The notes under the pieces were generated by a model. It saw nothing but the letters and a program-made list of their open reading frames with translations, searched no databases and had not been told where the DNA came from. From the NCBI GenBank assembly GCA_021292105.1, contig CM037862.1, forward strand, positions 32,519,245 to 32,583,244: a DNA stretch of 64,000 nucleotides, in the 5' to 3' direction. The stretch comes from Anadara kagoshimensis (taxonomy: Eukaryota > Mollusca > Bivalvia > Arcoida > Arcidae). The translations under genes and the position numbers were made by a program. Shown here piece by piece: positions 1 to 12,700 of the stretch; within the stretch, counting starts at the first letter, position 1, and every line of letters begins with the position of its first letter.

Positions 1-230
1 CACTGTATCATATATCGCATTAGTGCGAATAAAATTACTGCTACTCTTTGTAATTCTAAATTCTAATTGAATAAAATAAATTGAATAAATGGCAAAACAT
101 TAATTTAAGAGGTAATGGCTCTGAACAAAAAGAAAAATGTGTACCTTCTTCGATAAAGAAGTTGATCACACTTTAGTATTATTAGATTTCATCTAAATAG
201 AAATGAAAATATGCTATTCTCTGATTTCGT

Positions 231-231
<1 letters not shown>

Positions 232-279
<48 letters not shown>
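232..279. repeat. (CT)n microsatellite
   Basis: Uninterrupted CT dinucleotide run of about 24 units. Confidence 0.97.
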
Positions 280-285
<6 letters not shown>

Positions 286-515
286 TTCAATTCTCACTTT
301 TTGAATGATACGGTAAATGTTTCGGACCAAACACTACATTTTAAGCTTAAAACTTGCAGCCACCACCATTTTTTCAGTGATATCAATTGTGTACCCATCG
401 CCGCGTACTCGGAATAAAGATTGCGGAACATAAACCATGAACTGAATTTTGTAAAGTGAGTAAAATTGATACTACTATTATTCTTTTCTTCCTGAATTAA
501 AATTAGTAATAGTTT

Positions 516-605
516 AGGGTATCTCGGTGGACGAGTTGTCTAAGCGTCGGATTAATATATTACGGCTTTCTGATGAAGCGAGTGTCTGTTTAAAGGGGAG
601 TAACT
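516..605 (+). repeat. Degraded tRNA-derived SINE head
   Basis: GGTATCTCGGTGGACGAG followed by TTGTCTAAGCGTCGG resembles the A-box half (TGGxxGAGTGGTCTAAG) of the Leu/Ser-type tRNA heads of the window's SINEs. Too diverged to define ends. Confidence 0.4.
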
Positions 606-680
606 TGGATTAAATTATCATCATAGATTAGCTGATTTATTTAAGTTTATTTACGTTCAAACCATAAAAATCCACATATC

Positions 681-955
681 ACTTGTATCGGAGTGTCACC
701 AGCTGTAGGTGAAGTGAAAGAAATTTTCACCTTTGAAGTGCGTTCAAGAAAATATCCAGATAGGGTTTCGTATCGTACCGCGCTAACTGAAAAAATTGAC
801 ATCGATTTTTAAAAATACCATTACCAAAAGGTCCGGAGATATATATTCTGAAAATGCTTAGTGCTTGGCGAAATAACTTTTCAAGTCTTGTTCAGACACG
901 GCAGGGTTCGAACCGCTTCTACCATATGAACACCCCACCAATTAGGCTATCCTAG
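681..955 (-). mobile_element. tRNA-derived SINE, diverged
   Basis: In minus orientation. The plus strand reads the central block (GTGTCACCAGCTGTAGG, then GTGCTTGGCGAAATAAC) followed by the antisense B-box GGGTTCGAACC and an antisense tRNA head ending near 950. The same block order occurs at 22570-22875, 38421-38722 and 53104-53445. Confidence 0.7.
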
Positions 956-1230
956 TAGTTTCAATTGGTTCAATGAGTTAATGATCTGGCAGTATCAAAT
1001 TACCTTAAATATACTAAAGAAGTGTACCGATTGATGCTGCAATACCAGTACAGTACAGAATACGCATCTATTACTAACAAAAACACAATACTTTATGATA
1101 GTTAGATTTCATTCTTATACAATAATAATGTAACAATATAATAATAGCTTTATATAAATACTTAATGTAACAATGTATTTGTTAGCAACATGTATACATG
1201 TAAATGTGATACACAAATGGAATACTTAGT

Positions 1231-1264
1231 GAACACACACATACACACACGCACACACACACGC
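1231..1264. repeat. (AC)n microsatellite, interrupted
   Basis: ACACAC run with two single-base interruptions (AT, GC). Confidence 0.9.
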
Positions 1265-2610
1265 CCTACCACAATCCACATCACCCAGCCATGTAGGTTT
1301 CAAACTACAAAGGTTATGCATCTGTTGTCCGTTGCATATGATTATGAAAGTAGCACAACGATTTTTTCCAAAACCTTATGTTCCTACTGTTTTCGCATAC
1401 CAGAGAGAAAGGACAAAATGTTTTTTTTTAAAAGACATTTGACCAGCAGATGCAATTACTTTCATTCTCTGTCTCATCATTCAACATTCACATACTCGTA
1501 TATAATACATCAACAAAATAACAAAAACAGTATTTTGTCCAACAGTCCACAAACATTATTCAGTTGAAGTAGCCTACATTGTAGACTCAAAACAAACCAT
1601 AATTAAATATTGCCCTATTGAAGACCTGGGATAGTTAGCTGCTGAATGATTGCTTGAATGATTTATGTCCAAATAAAGATTATGTAACTTATATCAATAG
1701 AAATGGTGAACCGCTAAAAGATGTAAATTGCATTTGTGTCAAAATGATTGTGTTTCATCTCTGTCATAGAAAAACAGTTTGTGTTTTGTTATATGAAGTG
1801 TAGATTGGACACGTTGAGTACCCACTACTAATACAATAAACGTCATGAAATGGTTAAGTTTTATGCAGCATTGTTGAGATTGTAAATGATTTAATGGAGA
1901 TAATAGGAGACTATTTACACTTTCAAAATACTACAATGCAACATTTTTTTTTCAGAAAACGATGTATTGCGCACTTTGATGTATTTCAATGCAACTTTCC
2001 CTCACGAAGACGATGTATAATGTCAACTATGAGATCTGGGAACATTCCTAAATTCAATTTAATTATCATTTAGCGATCTGCTTAATTGATAATCGTCAGT
2101 AATGTTGCATCACGAAGTGTCCTCAAACCGCATCACATTGTTACGCCGGCGACAGTATTCCATGGTTTGCGAGGAAGACTATGACTACAGTAATTTCATT
2201 TTGAAACACCAATGGGTCATTGTTAAGTTTTCTTTGAAAAAAACCTTTAATATTGAACAATTTGTCTCTAGAGGCAACATGTGTTTGGTTGCAAATGACA
2301 AAAACTAAAGATTAAAAATTCAACGTTCTGGATTTCTTATACAAAACACAAATACACTTAAATAAATTTTTTTGTCAAAATGAACTTTTTTGAACTCTCT
2401 CTTAAAGTATTCGATGAGTTCCGATTGAAGATCCATGTAGTTCCGATGGATTGCCATGGCAATGGATTGTTATCTGGAGATCATCAGTGTCAACAAAATG
2501 ATTGTAGCCGAAGCTTTGAGGTATTCTAAACAACTGAAATATCATTGGTGGGATAGTCATCGTTCATACATTTATAAAGAACACACAATACATATATACA
2601 AAAATATATC

Positions 2611-3738
2611 TCAATAACTAAGACTGGAATCAAACTTCGATATACTTTTCGGATTAGTTTTCTCGGAATATTTAAACGATGTCCTCATTGCTGGCAATGT
2701 ATAAGGTCTTTCGAACATGAAATCCGGATCTATTTTGTATCCGCCATTTTCCATTCCGGCGGATTTTTTAACATCGTATTTAAGTTTTGAGATTCTATGA
2801 AGTTTTGGTACAAAAACTACCAAAATTGTAACACTAGCACTAACAATAATGCCTACACAAATTGTAGGTTCCTCGTAATCTTTGGGTTGAATAATAAGAA
2901 CGGCTATCCACGCCGCCCATACTGCTATTGTCAGCCAACTTGAAATTAAAATTAATTTGGCCTCTCCCATGTTTTTGGTTTCGTTGCGTACGAGTATTGC
3001 GTAAACTGCTGCTAATACAATCAGAAACATTATGTAAACAAGATGAACTACAAAGTCTGTTTTGTCAAAATTACATGCGTATTGCGTCACATCCGGCTGT
3101 GACGTATCTACAACCAATAACGAACCTTGGTTTATCCACTTATGGATACCAATAGCTAACTGAACTCCAGTCACAAACAATACGGTTAAAAATTGGTTAA
3201 GATTCGAAATTTCACCTCCTAAACCTATAAGCTTATATGCTCTTAGCGACATCAATTTGGCCATTATTACAGCAAAGGTGAGCGCATATGTTAATCCTGG
3301 GAGGAAGAATCGCAAAGAACAGATATTTTCTGCGGGAGTGAAAACGAACGGCAAAACAGACAAATAAGACGCTACTATGGAAACCAACAACATAACTCCC
3401 AACCCTATATATCGCTTTTGTAGCAATCCTGCACAAACCTTCATTATAACGTAAACTATAAACATAAAGGAAACTAGCGCGCCTCCACAAGCAATGGTTA
3501 ACACAACAATAGCCCAAAGATCACTGTTAAACTCCTGAGTACTGTCGAAAAACACGAAATCTGTTCTGGCAGCAGGTTCCGGCGTGGATGTTATATTTTC
3601 GATGGTTTCTATATTTGCGCATTTACAATTTCTGTAACATACGGACGATGGCAGCAATCGCAGTTGGTTTCCATTGCTGTCATATGCCTTTATTTTGTTA
3701 GGCTCTACTTTAATGGCGCCATTTTCCCATTTCCCAAC
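2611..3738 (-). CDS. Receptor exon 7: membrane-proximal linker and class C 7TM domain
   Basis: Acceptor AATTACAG|GTT, stop codon at 2613-2611, 1128 nt, residues 1343-1717. VGKWENGAIKVEPNKIKAYD followed by SSVCYRNCKC parallels the VGTW...SVCSEPC junction of mGluRs, but the usual nine-cysteine domain is reduced to three (C-x3-C-x-C). Seven hydrophobic helices follow: WAIVVLTIACGG.. (1), GLGVMLLVSIVASYLSVLPF (2), CSLRFFLPGLTYALTFAVIM (3), FLTVLFVTGVQLAIGI (4), VVHLVYIMFLIVLAAVYAIL (5), LILISSWLTIAVWAAWIAVL (6), ICVGIIVSASVTILVVFVPK (7). All helices sit in a single exon. The cytoplasmic tail is short and Ser/Lys-rich. Confidence 0.95.
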   Translation of the reverse strand, partial: VGKWENGAIKVEPNKIKAYDSNGNQLRLLPSSVCYRNCKCANIETIENITSTPEPAARTDFVFFDSTQEFNSDLWAIVVLTIACGGALVSFMFIVYVIMKVCAGLLQKRYIGLGVMLLVSIVASYLSVLPFVFTPAENICSLRFFLPGLTYALTFAVIMAKLMSLRAYKLIGLGGEISNLNQFLTVLFVTGVQLAIGIHKWINQGSLLVVDTSQPDVTQYACNFDKTDFVVHLVYIMFLIVLAAVYAILVRNETKNMGEAKLILISSWLTIAVWAAWIAVLIIQPKDYEEPTICVGIIVSASVTILVVFVPKLHRISKLKYDVKKSAGMENGGYKIDPDFMFERPYTLPAMRTSFKYSEKTNPKSISKFDSSLSY

Positions 3739-6700
3739 CTGTAATTAAATACAACAATATAATGAGGTGTTTCTAAAAAACACATTTCATTTTATGTAAA
3801 ATAAAATTTCCCAACTTTGAAATGCAAATGCAAGCAAGTCCAAGCAAACACACAAATCGTTGTATATTTGGATCTGTCCCAAATTGGATTCGAACCTAGG
3901 TGGTGAGGCGCTGTGATCCGTAAGCACATGCTTTAGACCACTAAGCCACCGAGCCCCCTCCCCTTTCCAGGAAAAAACTAACCCATTACAAAAGCGAAGA
4001 ATGCTACCAACTAGGTTTATAAAGCAGATGCAATTGTGTTTTGAAAACCACATCGACATCTACAATGACAAGTTACAAACAACTTGTAAGGCACTGTCCA
4101 CTTGTTTAAAGTTACTTTCAGTGGAGTTATAACATCAGTTTATCCAAAGTTTTAAGAATCCAATTTATAACCCGCTGAACATCGGTGAGCCAATGTTATA
4201 TGATGCCCAAATCAATAATGTTACTGCTCTGATTGACATCAATGGTAATTCACGTTCTTAGACCGCATGCGTCTAATGAACGATGAAAGGGAGGGCATAG
4301 ATGTAGTTGAAAAGGTTAGGGGCGCTCGGGTATTACCTACCTCAATATATCCAGATTTTTGTCGATTCAGCATAACGTAAGTTCCATATAAGTCCCCGGA
4401 TGGTGGCAACTCTATTATCTCATCTTGATAACAAAAGTTCTTGAAATTATCATCACTAAGCGAACCAACATCTGCAAATTGTTTACACAATCCATCCATA
4501 TTAGGACAAAGTAATCTGTACTTAAAATGCAATGCATGCAGCATGGCGTCAACACCAAAAACAATTTTTGAACCAACTGAAACTATATCCGACGGCACAG
4601 TGCATTCCTTGGGATCTAAACACGTGATACGTTCACGTGACATTTCGCCGAACCATGTATTACCCAACTGACTTTTTTTATTTGCAATAGCTTCTTCGTA
4701 ATGAGTTTTAAATCCAGAATTTATTTTTCCGAGACGGTTTACAATTATGGATCCTTCTGGCAACAGAATTCCGGTTTCCTGCCAATCACGCGTTGCCTCT
4801 CCCAAAATAAACATCTTTGACAACGGTCTATTCACTATGGCGCCAAATAATGTCCGGGCAACCTCGGTTGAGGCAAGAATAACTACTATCTTTGCTTGCG
4901 ATTGTGACAATGTGGTTATGGCTGCGGAAACCATGGGGGATTCAAGCGAATGCACATTGTTACCAACAGAAACACAAATATTGTATGATGTAGCCAGTTC
5001 CATAAACCGTTGTTTTTGTACTTGATGTTCTTGATCTGATGATACGACTATATCCACGTATGTCCAGTTCATCTTGATCAATAAATGGACAATAGAATCA
5101 ATGCCAGATTTGAAGTAGGGGTTAAACAATTCTGATAACGGTCCGCCATTTTTGGAGTCGAAAGATTCATGAAATCTATCCAGTCTATTCAGAACTTTAT
5201 CCAAGCTGGGTGACACTTCCGGATAATCGTATGACAGATATCCAGGAACCAATACTGGACTCACTGGATTCTGTCCAACCTTGTCGGCAAATGTCGTGAT
5301 ACAGGATTCAAAATTCATTACCGTCTGCACCACACTTTCCGAATCAGAACAAGAATCAATGGTGAGAGATCCGATCTTCAAATTGGGAAAAAGATACGGA
5401 TATCTCGATTTAGATGTTCCAATAGCATACATAAATGCTTCTGTCATTACTTCTGAACCTTTGTTTAATCCAAAAGTCCCACATGACAATGCTTTTGTGC
5501 CCTTTTTGTGTATAGGAAATACGCTGGTGAAAATGACGTCACCACTATGATACAGAAACCCGCCCTGTTTCGTAATAGCAGACTTGCACGCATAACAGGC
5601 CGGGCACCAGTCATCACATACATGACTTGCTACGTATGGTCGTTTGTCACTATCGTAGGTCTTGATGGCATTTTTGTCCACAATAAGATCATCTCTCGAT
5701 GAATAGATACCAACCTAAAATGAATGAACAAGATTATAAAAAAATTAAAAAGAAGGTTGTGATTTGTTTTGATAGATAATTATGTAAACCAAATAGGGTA
5801 CCGTCTCCGGTTTGATTGAAGATGACCATCTAACCAATGCATCTAAGTGTTTTCTTGAGCAAGCGACTAGATGCCCCTAGTCTTTTTGAGTAAAGCCTAT
5901 ATGTGTAACACTTGAACTGCAAGTAAAACAGATCACTAATGCTAACATGGGTTGGTTAAACCCAGTGAAATTTACAACCGGTTTGAGTGATTGAATATTT
6001 TAAAAATAATTACATAATAAACTTTTTATTCCATTACATTGTGTCAGTTTAACAAGAATGGTAAAACTGTAAAGAGAACCTTAATCTTTCAAGTTCAGTA
6101 AGAAACATTTTAGCATACTGAAAAGGCAATGGTGATTAAGATATGATGCTGTTCTTATTAGAACTAATAAGAGATGAGCAAGATAATTTTAACATGTAAA
6201 ACTATTATTTATTCAGAATAAGACCATGACTTATAAATGAGGCAAATAAAACTGATAAAACTATTGAAAACCTTTGTCATTTCAATAAATGATAATGGTT
6301 TCTCACGTTTTTGTGATTTTTAACCATTTTCTCCTTTGTTATGTTTGCCACATTTCCCCCTTGCTAGTAGAACGAATATGAATAGAAACCAGCATGGCCT
6401 TTTAATGTAATATTTGCCATTTAATAATTACCGAAAATGGTACCGTTGCTCCATCTACAAGCTGATAGTTAATAATATCCAATGGGAATTTAAATTCTCC
6501 GCCATCTTTGAACACGCCACTGGTAACACTGGAATCACTCTGAATCAAGTTGGACCGGATGTAACTTTTGATGTCAAATTTCATAAAGTCCCGACACAAG
6601 CCGGTTTGAGCTGGACATAGATCTTTATATAGTTTATCAATTATAAGGATAACAGCGTCTACCGTCTGAATAACCTTGTATGCCTCTTGAGACACGGAAC

Positions 6701-9700
6701 TGTTTGACATGATGGTTTGAATTTGAGAACACTTAGCAGGGTAGGTAATGTTTTTTTCTAGTTTGACATGACATTGGTTTTTGTCTTCGTAAAATTCCCT
6801 CCACCAAATATTTCTCTGATTATCCATTTTCAGAGAAGATAAATAATCATTAAAGTTCGTGTCCATTTCAGGTTTTGGTCGAAATACAACAGTTCCAGGA
6901 ATCATAGGCGATTGGATACCCCAAGGTAGGATCACAAAGTTCAAATTGTAATATGAAGCAGATTGGTTTACGGTATCCATGATGGATTTTGTGTCGTAGA
7001 AATTTGTCAACAATAAAATGGTTCCTGATTTATCTGTGTTATTTAATAAAGTTTCAATCTTTGATAATGATAAACTTTTATTATAATTCAAAACGGTCTT
7101 GCTTGCAATACAAATATCTTTATCTTGGAGATATGTGTTAACTTTTGGTTGTATGTCTGCTAAGATGTCGTCTGAATATACCACGTGAATGTAGGTCCAA
7201 TTTGCATAACGAAATAAATCCAATATGCCCTTCACATAACGATCTAAAACAATCTTGTCCAACGAGACACCAAAGTCTGACAAAAGAAACCTTGCTTGTG
7301 AAGCACTGTTGTCCAAATGTTCCTCCTTTCGGAATACCTCTATAAAAGAATCATCTTCATTATGATTGGCTGTTTCGGCCCAATCGGAAGATGACGATGG
7401 ACAAACATCTGGTTTAGACACACGACATTTATCTCTGATAATAGCGCCAACATTTACCCCCGGGAGCAGGTTTTGACCCCGGTATCTAGATTTTATAGTA
7501 TCCACAGCATATATCAAAGCTTCCGATAACTGAATTCCCTCCATGGATATCATTCCACAAGATTCTCCCGTCTGACTATTTTGTCGGATTGGAAAACTTC
7601 CCATAATTAAGATATCTCCATTTTCCTTCATTTCATTTTGATAATCATTTTCTGCAGGTGTCTCGTGCTTACATGTTCCACACTGACGACAAGTGTCACC
7701 ACAGCCCGGGATTTCCATGTCCGTTTTTACTTTTTTCCACACACTAAGGTTTGTTGGTGAAAATGTCGCTTGGGTAACTATGCCAACCTGCAAAACAAAA
7801 AGTGTAAACCGTACAGCAAGTATATTTTAATTTTTGTTAACAACGATTTTCACGGTTTTTGCATATTATGAATGTACACAACTATCATATAAACAGGCAA
7901 TGGGTACCAATATAATACTAGTAAGAATCCCATCACATTCTCATAAATAAGGTCTTAATGTTAATTTTAAAGAGGATAATATAGAATGGAGTAATGATGT
8001 TTTATTTACTTGAGTCCCGGAGAAAACCATCTACCCTTGGTAAGTGCAATAGGATAAGCCCGAGTTTCGATCCTAAGTGGTAAGTCTAAGAAATATGAAT
8101 ATTATTGACAGGAGGTCTTTATATAAAGCTTAAACAGGTTTTACTCTACCCTAAAATTATGTCAATAGCCTTATTTTACAACTACATCATTTAGTTGAAT
8201 TAGCCATAATGTTCATTCATTCATGATAAGTATAGTGCAAAGACGTTACGTATGTCTTATTATCACTCAACACTTCAGACAATTTTACTTAAAAATTCTG
8301 AAGCCTGGTATTATGGTACTAAAGCAAAATCAACCAGACAAAAACAGTCTAAATTATTTAAAGGAAAATATCACAAGTGAACGAACTTGTAGATAAAGCA
8401 CTTCTAATTAAATTCCAACGCAATCATGGTTCCTGTGTATAATTTGTCTTCCTACTTTCACAAACGGGCAATTTACATTTTGCCGCCATTAAACTGTTGA
8501 TAAAGAGTGCAATGATGGCAAAGTAAAAAGGACATAATATATTCAAGCGAGGAACAAAATCTAAGGTTCTAGATCTATAATATGCCCCTTCTATTCAGTT
8601 GTGTGGGAGAAATAGACTGGAAAAATAAAATTTCAAAGGGATCCAATCCTAAGAAATGTGCAGAGTTACCTCTTCTAGCTCTCCTTGCACACACAATTGC
8701 AAGGTCATATCCTGGTAACCAAGTATACCAAGTTTAGTAATAAGTATCTGCGACTGTGTTGGAGAAGTAGGTAGTTCAACCTATTTCAGGAGAATGTGTA
8801 GCAGGGGTTCTTAATTAAGTACATGTAAATGGTATTTATTATCACTGCGACCTTGATATTTTACCTGTGCTGTTGGAATTCCTAGAACACTGATGTCCAC
8901 TCTTACTTGTTCGTCCAGGCTTATACTGTTCGAAATTTTGTCCATATTAAAGGGAAATTCGTTGACCGATGGTTTGATCCTAACAAATGTGAAAGCTGAT
9001 GAACATCCATAAAAGTCGTACCGGCTACAATTAAATGCTTCAAATCGCTGTATAACCCGATGTACGTTGTAATAAGCCATCATTACAGCCAGAATGTCAT
9101 ACCTTTTGGTAGATATCTCTAGAAAATTATTTAAACCTTCATCACAAACTGTCTGGTTAAACGTGGCATTGTAATTACAAAACTCAAGATCTGACAAATA
9201 CTGCTTGCTTAATGGATCTGAATTTTGTAAAAGTTCAGACGCCATAAAAGCCAGAAATGCAGGTCTAGAATTCAGAACTTCTGCCAAGTGTAAAATTGTT
9301 CCGCTTACTATAAGTGGCATTTTACCAATATCGTTGTTATTAACGATCATATATTTCTGGTTTGGATTAAGTTTCCCAATTAAATTTTCCAAATTTTGTA
9401 CATCCGAAGTAAATATCACAGTTCCTTTAGATTTAGGTTGTAAAGTTGATATATTCTTTAAATCATGCCCTACGTCTGATAAACAAATAGAATGTTTATT
9501 TGCCATTTTCATAAAGGTGTTGAGTTGTCCATTGGTGTTGTCAGTTCCATCCGAAAATGCAGAGATATAATCCCAATCTAAGTTCTTCAAAGTCTGTATT
9601 ACAGCCTGCAACAGAAAATACACATTTATCAAACAATGTTGTAAAGGAGTCACTGAAATTTCGTGAAAACCAGGCTTCCGTACACCAGAAAAGGGGTGTC

Positions 9701-12700
9701 TGAAAAATAGGTTAATTAGCAAGTTTTGAAAATCATTTCTTTACTAAGACTTTCCTAAATAAATAGCAACTTTTACCAATATTTTTGGAACTGCAAAATC
9801 AGTTTTGAAATTATTAATTGCTGATGTTTGGAGCTTGAAGTGATTTTATCTTAAAATGACACCTTAAATTTCATGATCATCTTAAAAATTGACGAAATTA
9901 TTGAGATTGCAAATTTAACAGATTTAAATTAAAGAAAATCTTTGTTAAGGCGGGCCACAAAACTAGGACCTAGGACCTATTTTAAAATACTTTTTTGACC
10001 AAGGGGTTTACTTAACTCCATTAATACCGTGAGGTTTTATTGTAATGTGGTGCCAAACAATAAGGGCATTATAAGGGGTTTTACTGAACGAGGTGATAGT
10101 ATGGGGAGTTTACTGTTATAACGAAGTACTAAGTATTACTGTTAAGTGGTGATTATCAAAGTTATAAAGGTCATTAAAGCGAGGTATTAGTGTATAACAA
10201 AAAGAAGTCTGTTGTAAAAAAGTGTTTTCTGATTAATACCGGCAATGTTATGTTGTTGCGCTTTTTCTTGAAACAAAACATAAATATTATCCATTTACAT
10301 GTAATATCTGATAAATTACACAATTGACACCTGCCCATAACCTTGTGCAAAAATCTAACTAGACAAGTTATACATCAAACTCGAGACCTGTCGATACTTT
10401 AACACTAAGCTAAACAATAAGTCTTGAATCAACATAGCATCTCGCCCCCTCCTTAGTTATTTCTGGATAATATTTGTAGAGTAGTTTGCACCTCAAATTT
10501 ATCCAAACTAAAGGTACACATATAAAACAAGAGAATCAGCACCCTTATGGCGGCTGGTGGTGGTAGAGTCTGCTGGTGGATCTTGACGGATTCAATAGAT
10601 TTCTGAACAACTATAGAACTGTTAATTAATAAAGAGAACACACAACAATTAAAAGATTGTTATTGAAACTTTATTGAATTGACTAGTTTCACCAACTAAG
10701 TCGGCGTCTTTAGGATGGGTCCTTCTGTTTATTAATTACCAAATGAAAGGTGTAATAATCGCTTAGCAGATTTTTGTCGCTAGATACAACTTCAACTTTG
10801 GCAACTGAACTTCTGTTCTTTTTCATTGTTAAACTACAGACAGGTCTGTACTGTATTTGGACTGTTAAAACGTTTTAATTTTGCAAAATGAGTTATCATG
10901 CCTTTTGTGTCTTACACCAGTATACGCCACTCTATAGCTATACTTGCCTCTAGTTTCCAAATAGAAAATGTAGGTACGGTGAAGGAGGAATTTTCTTTCT
11001 TTGTTATAAATCCATTGTCATCAAGTTTAATATGTAGCATACCGAGAGGTTGGAGGATACCCGATATGGTATCTGTAATATCATCTGTAGTATGACTTAA
11101 AACACCTGTAAATAATACCAACAAATATGTACATGTAATACAATATCTGATACACCATCTACATGTACTATCAAGTAACCTGGTGAGATAGGAATATCAT
11201 GACTTAGCCATGATGTATCAAAAATCTTTGTAATTATTTAATACTCATGTAAAAGTTTTAAAAAAGTATGGTGCGCCACAAATAAACATATTGTGTATTC
11301 AAAAATTTTGTCATCTACGGTTTAATTGAAGATGTTCATTGAGTCGGCTACCAAGATATAATTAGGTGCATGAAGTTATATGTCTTAGTAAGCAACTAGA
11401 CCACTCTCCAATATCTTTAATTCACCAAAAGTCAATAAGAAAACTTAAAAAGTGTTTTTCAAGGAAAAATGTCATGGTTGATCAGCTCAAAAGCCGATAG
11501 CAATATCAGTTCTTCACTGATATTTCAAAAGTTTCTAATACTCCTTAATTGATTATGCTCAAGTAAGTGAATATAACAGACTTTATTCAACGTCATTTAT
11601 TGAAATTTGAAAAAAAAAACGCATGAACGAACAAATCAAACTTACAATACAGAAAAATCGAGCTAAGTATGCTAGCTGTGCTTTGCAATAGATGTCGCAT
11701 CATAACACACCACAACAAAATTACAAAATAGGAAGAAGAAACATAAGTTAACAGGACAATAGATTGCGCCACCAGAAACAAACAAAAACAAATAAAATAA
11801 GAAACTAAACATTATTGAGATCATGTCTTTCAATCAGGATATGACAACAAAATGGCACAGTGTAAATAAAACTTAAGAATTCCGTCTTTTTGCTGATTTT
11901 ATGACTTCTTAACCTTGGAATTATGCTTTAATATGTATATACAGTTTGAAGTTATTTTAAATATGAAAGAAAAAAACTCATATATCATATTTTATACACA
12001 TTTATTGGTTTACGCTTCGCGTGTTTAGAATACCGGCATATCTCATTCATGAAATGTTATCGATATGTACGCCTGATTTAACGTGTTAAAGCATTCAGAC
12101 ATGATGTATTCACATGTGTTTGTAGGTTTATAGTTTCTGTTAGAAATTTCAAAAAATTATCACATGACATATTCTTCTTCCCTACATAAATGATAACAAG
12201 TTGTCAGGTAGTGTTGTTAAAATCGCAACATTTTGCGATTTATCGACAAAACAAGGGCCGAGTTTGGTTTGCTAAGCTTGGTCTGGACAGAATGCTGAAG
12301 TTAGTAGTTTAATCCTTTAAGATCATCATCTCCTTTCCGTTATCAAAAATATTTTGTGATATTACATATAATTATTATATTATTTAGATTCAACTCACTC
12401 CAACTAAGTCCCCATTTTAGGTTTTGGCTTATTTGGGGTTTGTGTACGAACCTCAACACAAATCAACAAATTCTAAAATCGGGCTTTAGTATACCGAGTA
12501 GTCCAATAAGATAATGAGTTTGAGCGTGGTGGGACAAAAATAAGAATGCGTATAGATTGCAATAAGTGGGACTCTTCCAACCTCCATGTTGAATTCCCGC
12601 GTTTTTGCAGCCATATGCTCCCGGCTACATGACAGACGACATCTATATATCTACTTTATTTTTGACAAGTTTGTTTACAATTTACCGTAGGGCATGTCGA

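Larger units (their letters stand above)
1..2600. other. Intergenic region 3' of the receptor gene
   Basis: AT-rich sequence with a CT microsatellite, an AC microsatellite and a degraded SINE (listed separately). Open frames here are short and lack codon-like or family signal. The receptor's polyadenylation site must lie here; ATTAAA on the minus strand near 2247 is one candidate. Confidence 0.5.

Noticed and set aside
1190-1567. 125-codon frame with His/Thr-rich part
   Set aside because: His/Thr richness comes from the AC microsatellite; no other evidence.
3885-3960. Possible tRNA gene (A and B boxes on the minus strand)
   Set aside because: Acceptor stem does not pair convincingly, and the same head occurs in several SINE copies in the window.
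5800-6400. Searched receptor introns 4 and 5 for a relic of a fourth ligand-domain exon
   Set aside because: No frame or motif resembling a Venus-flytrap domain was visible in these introns.
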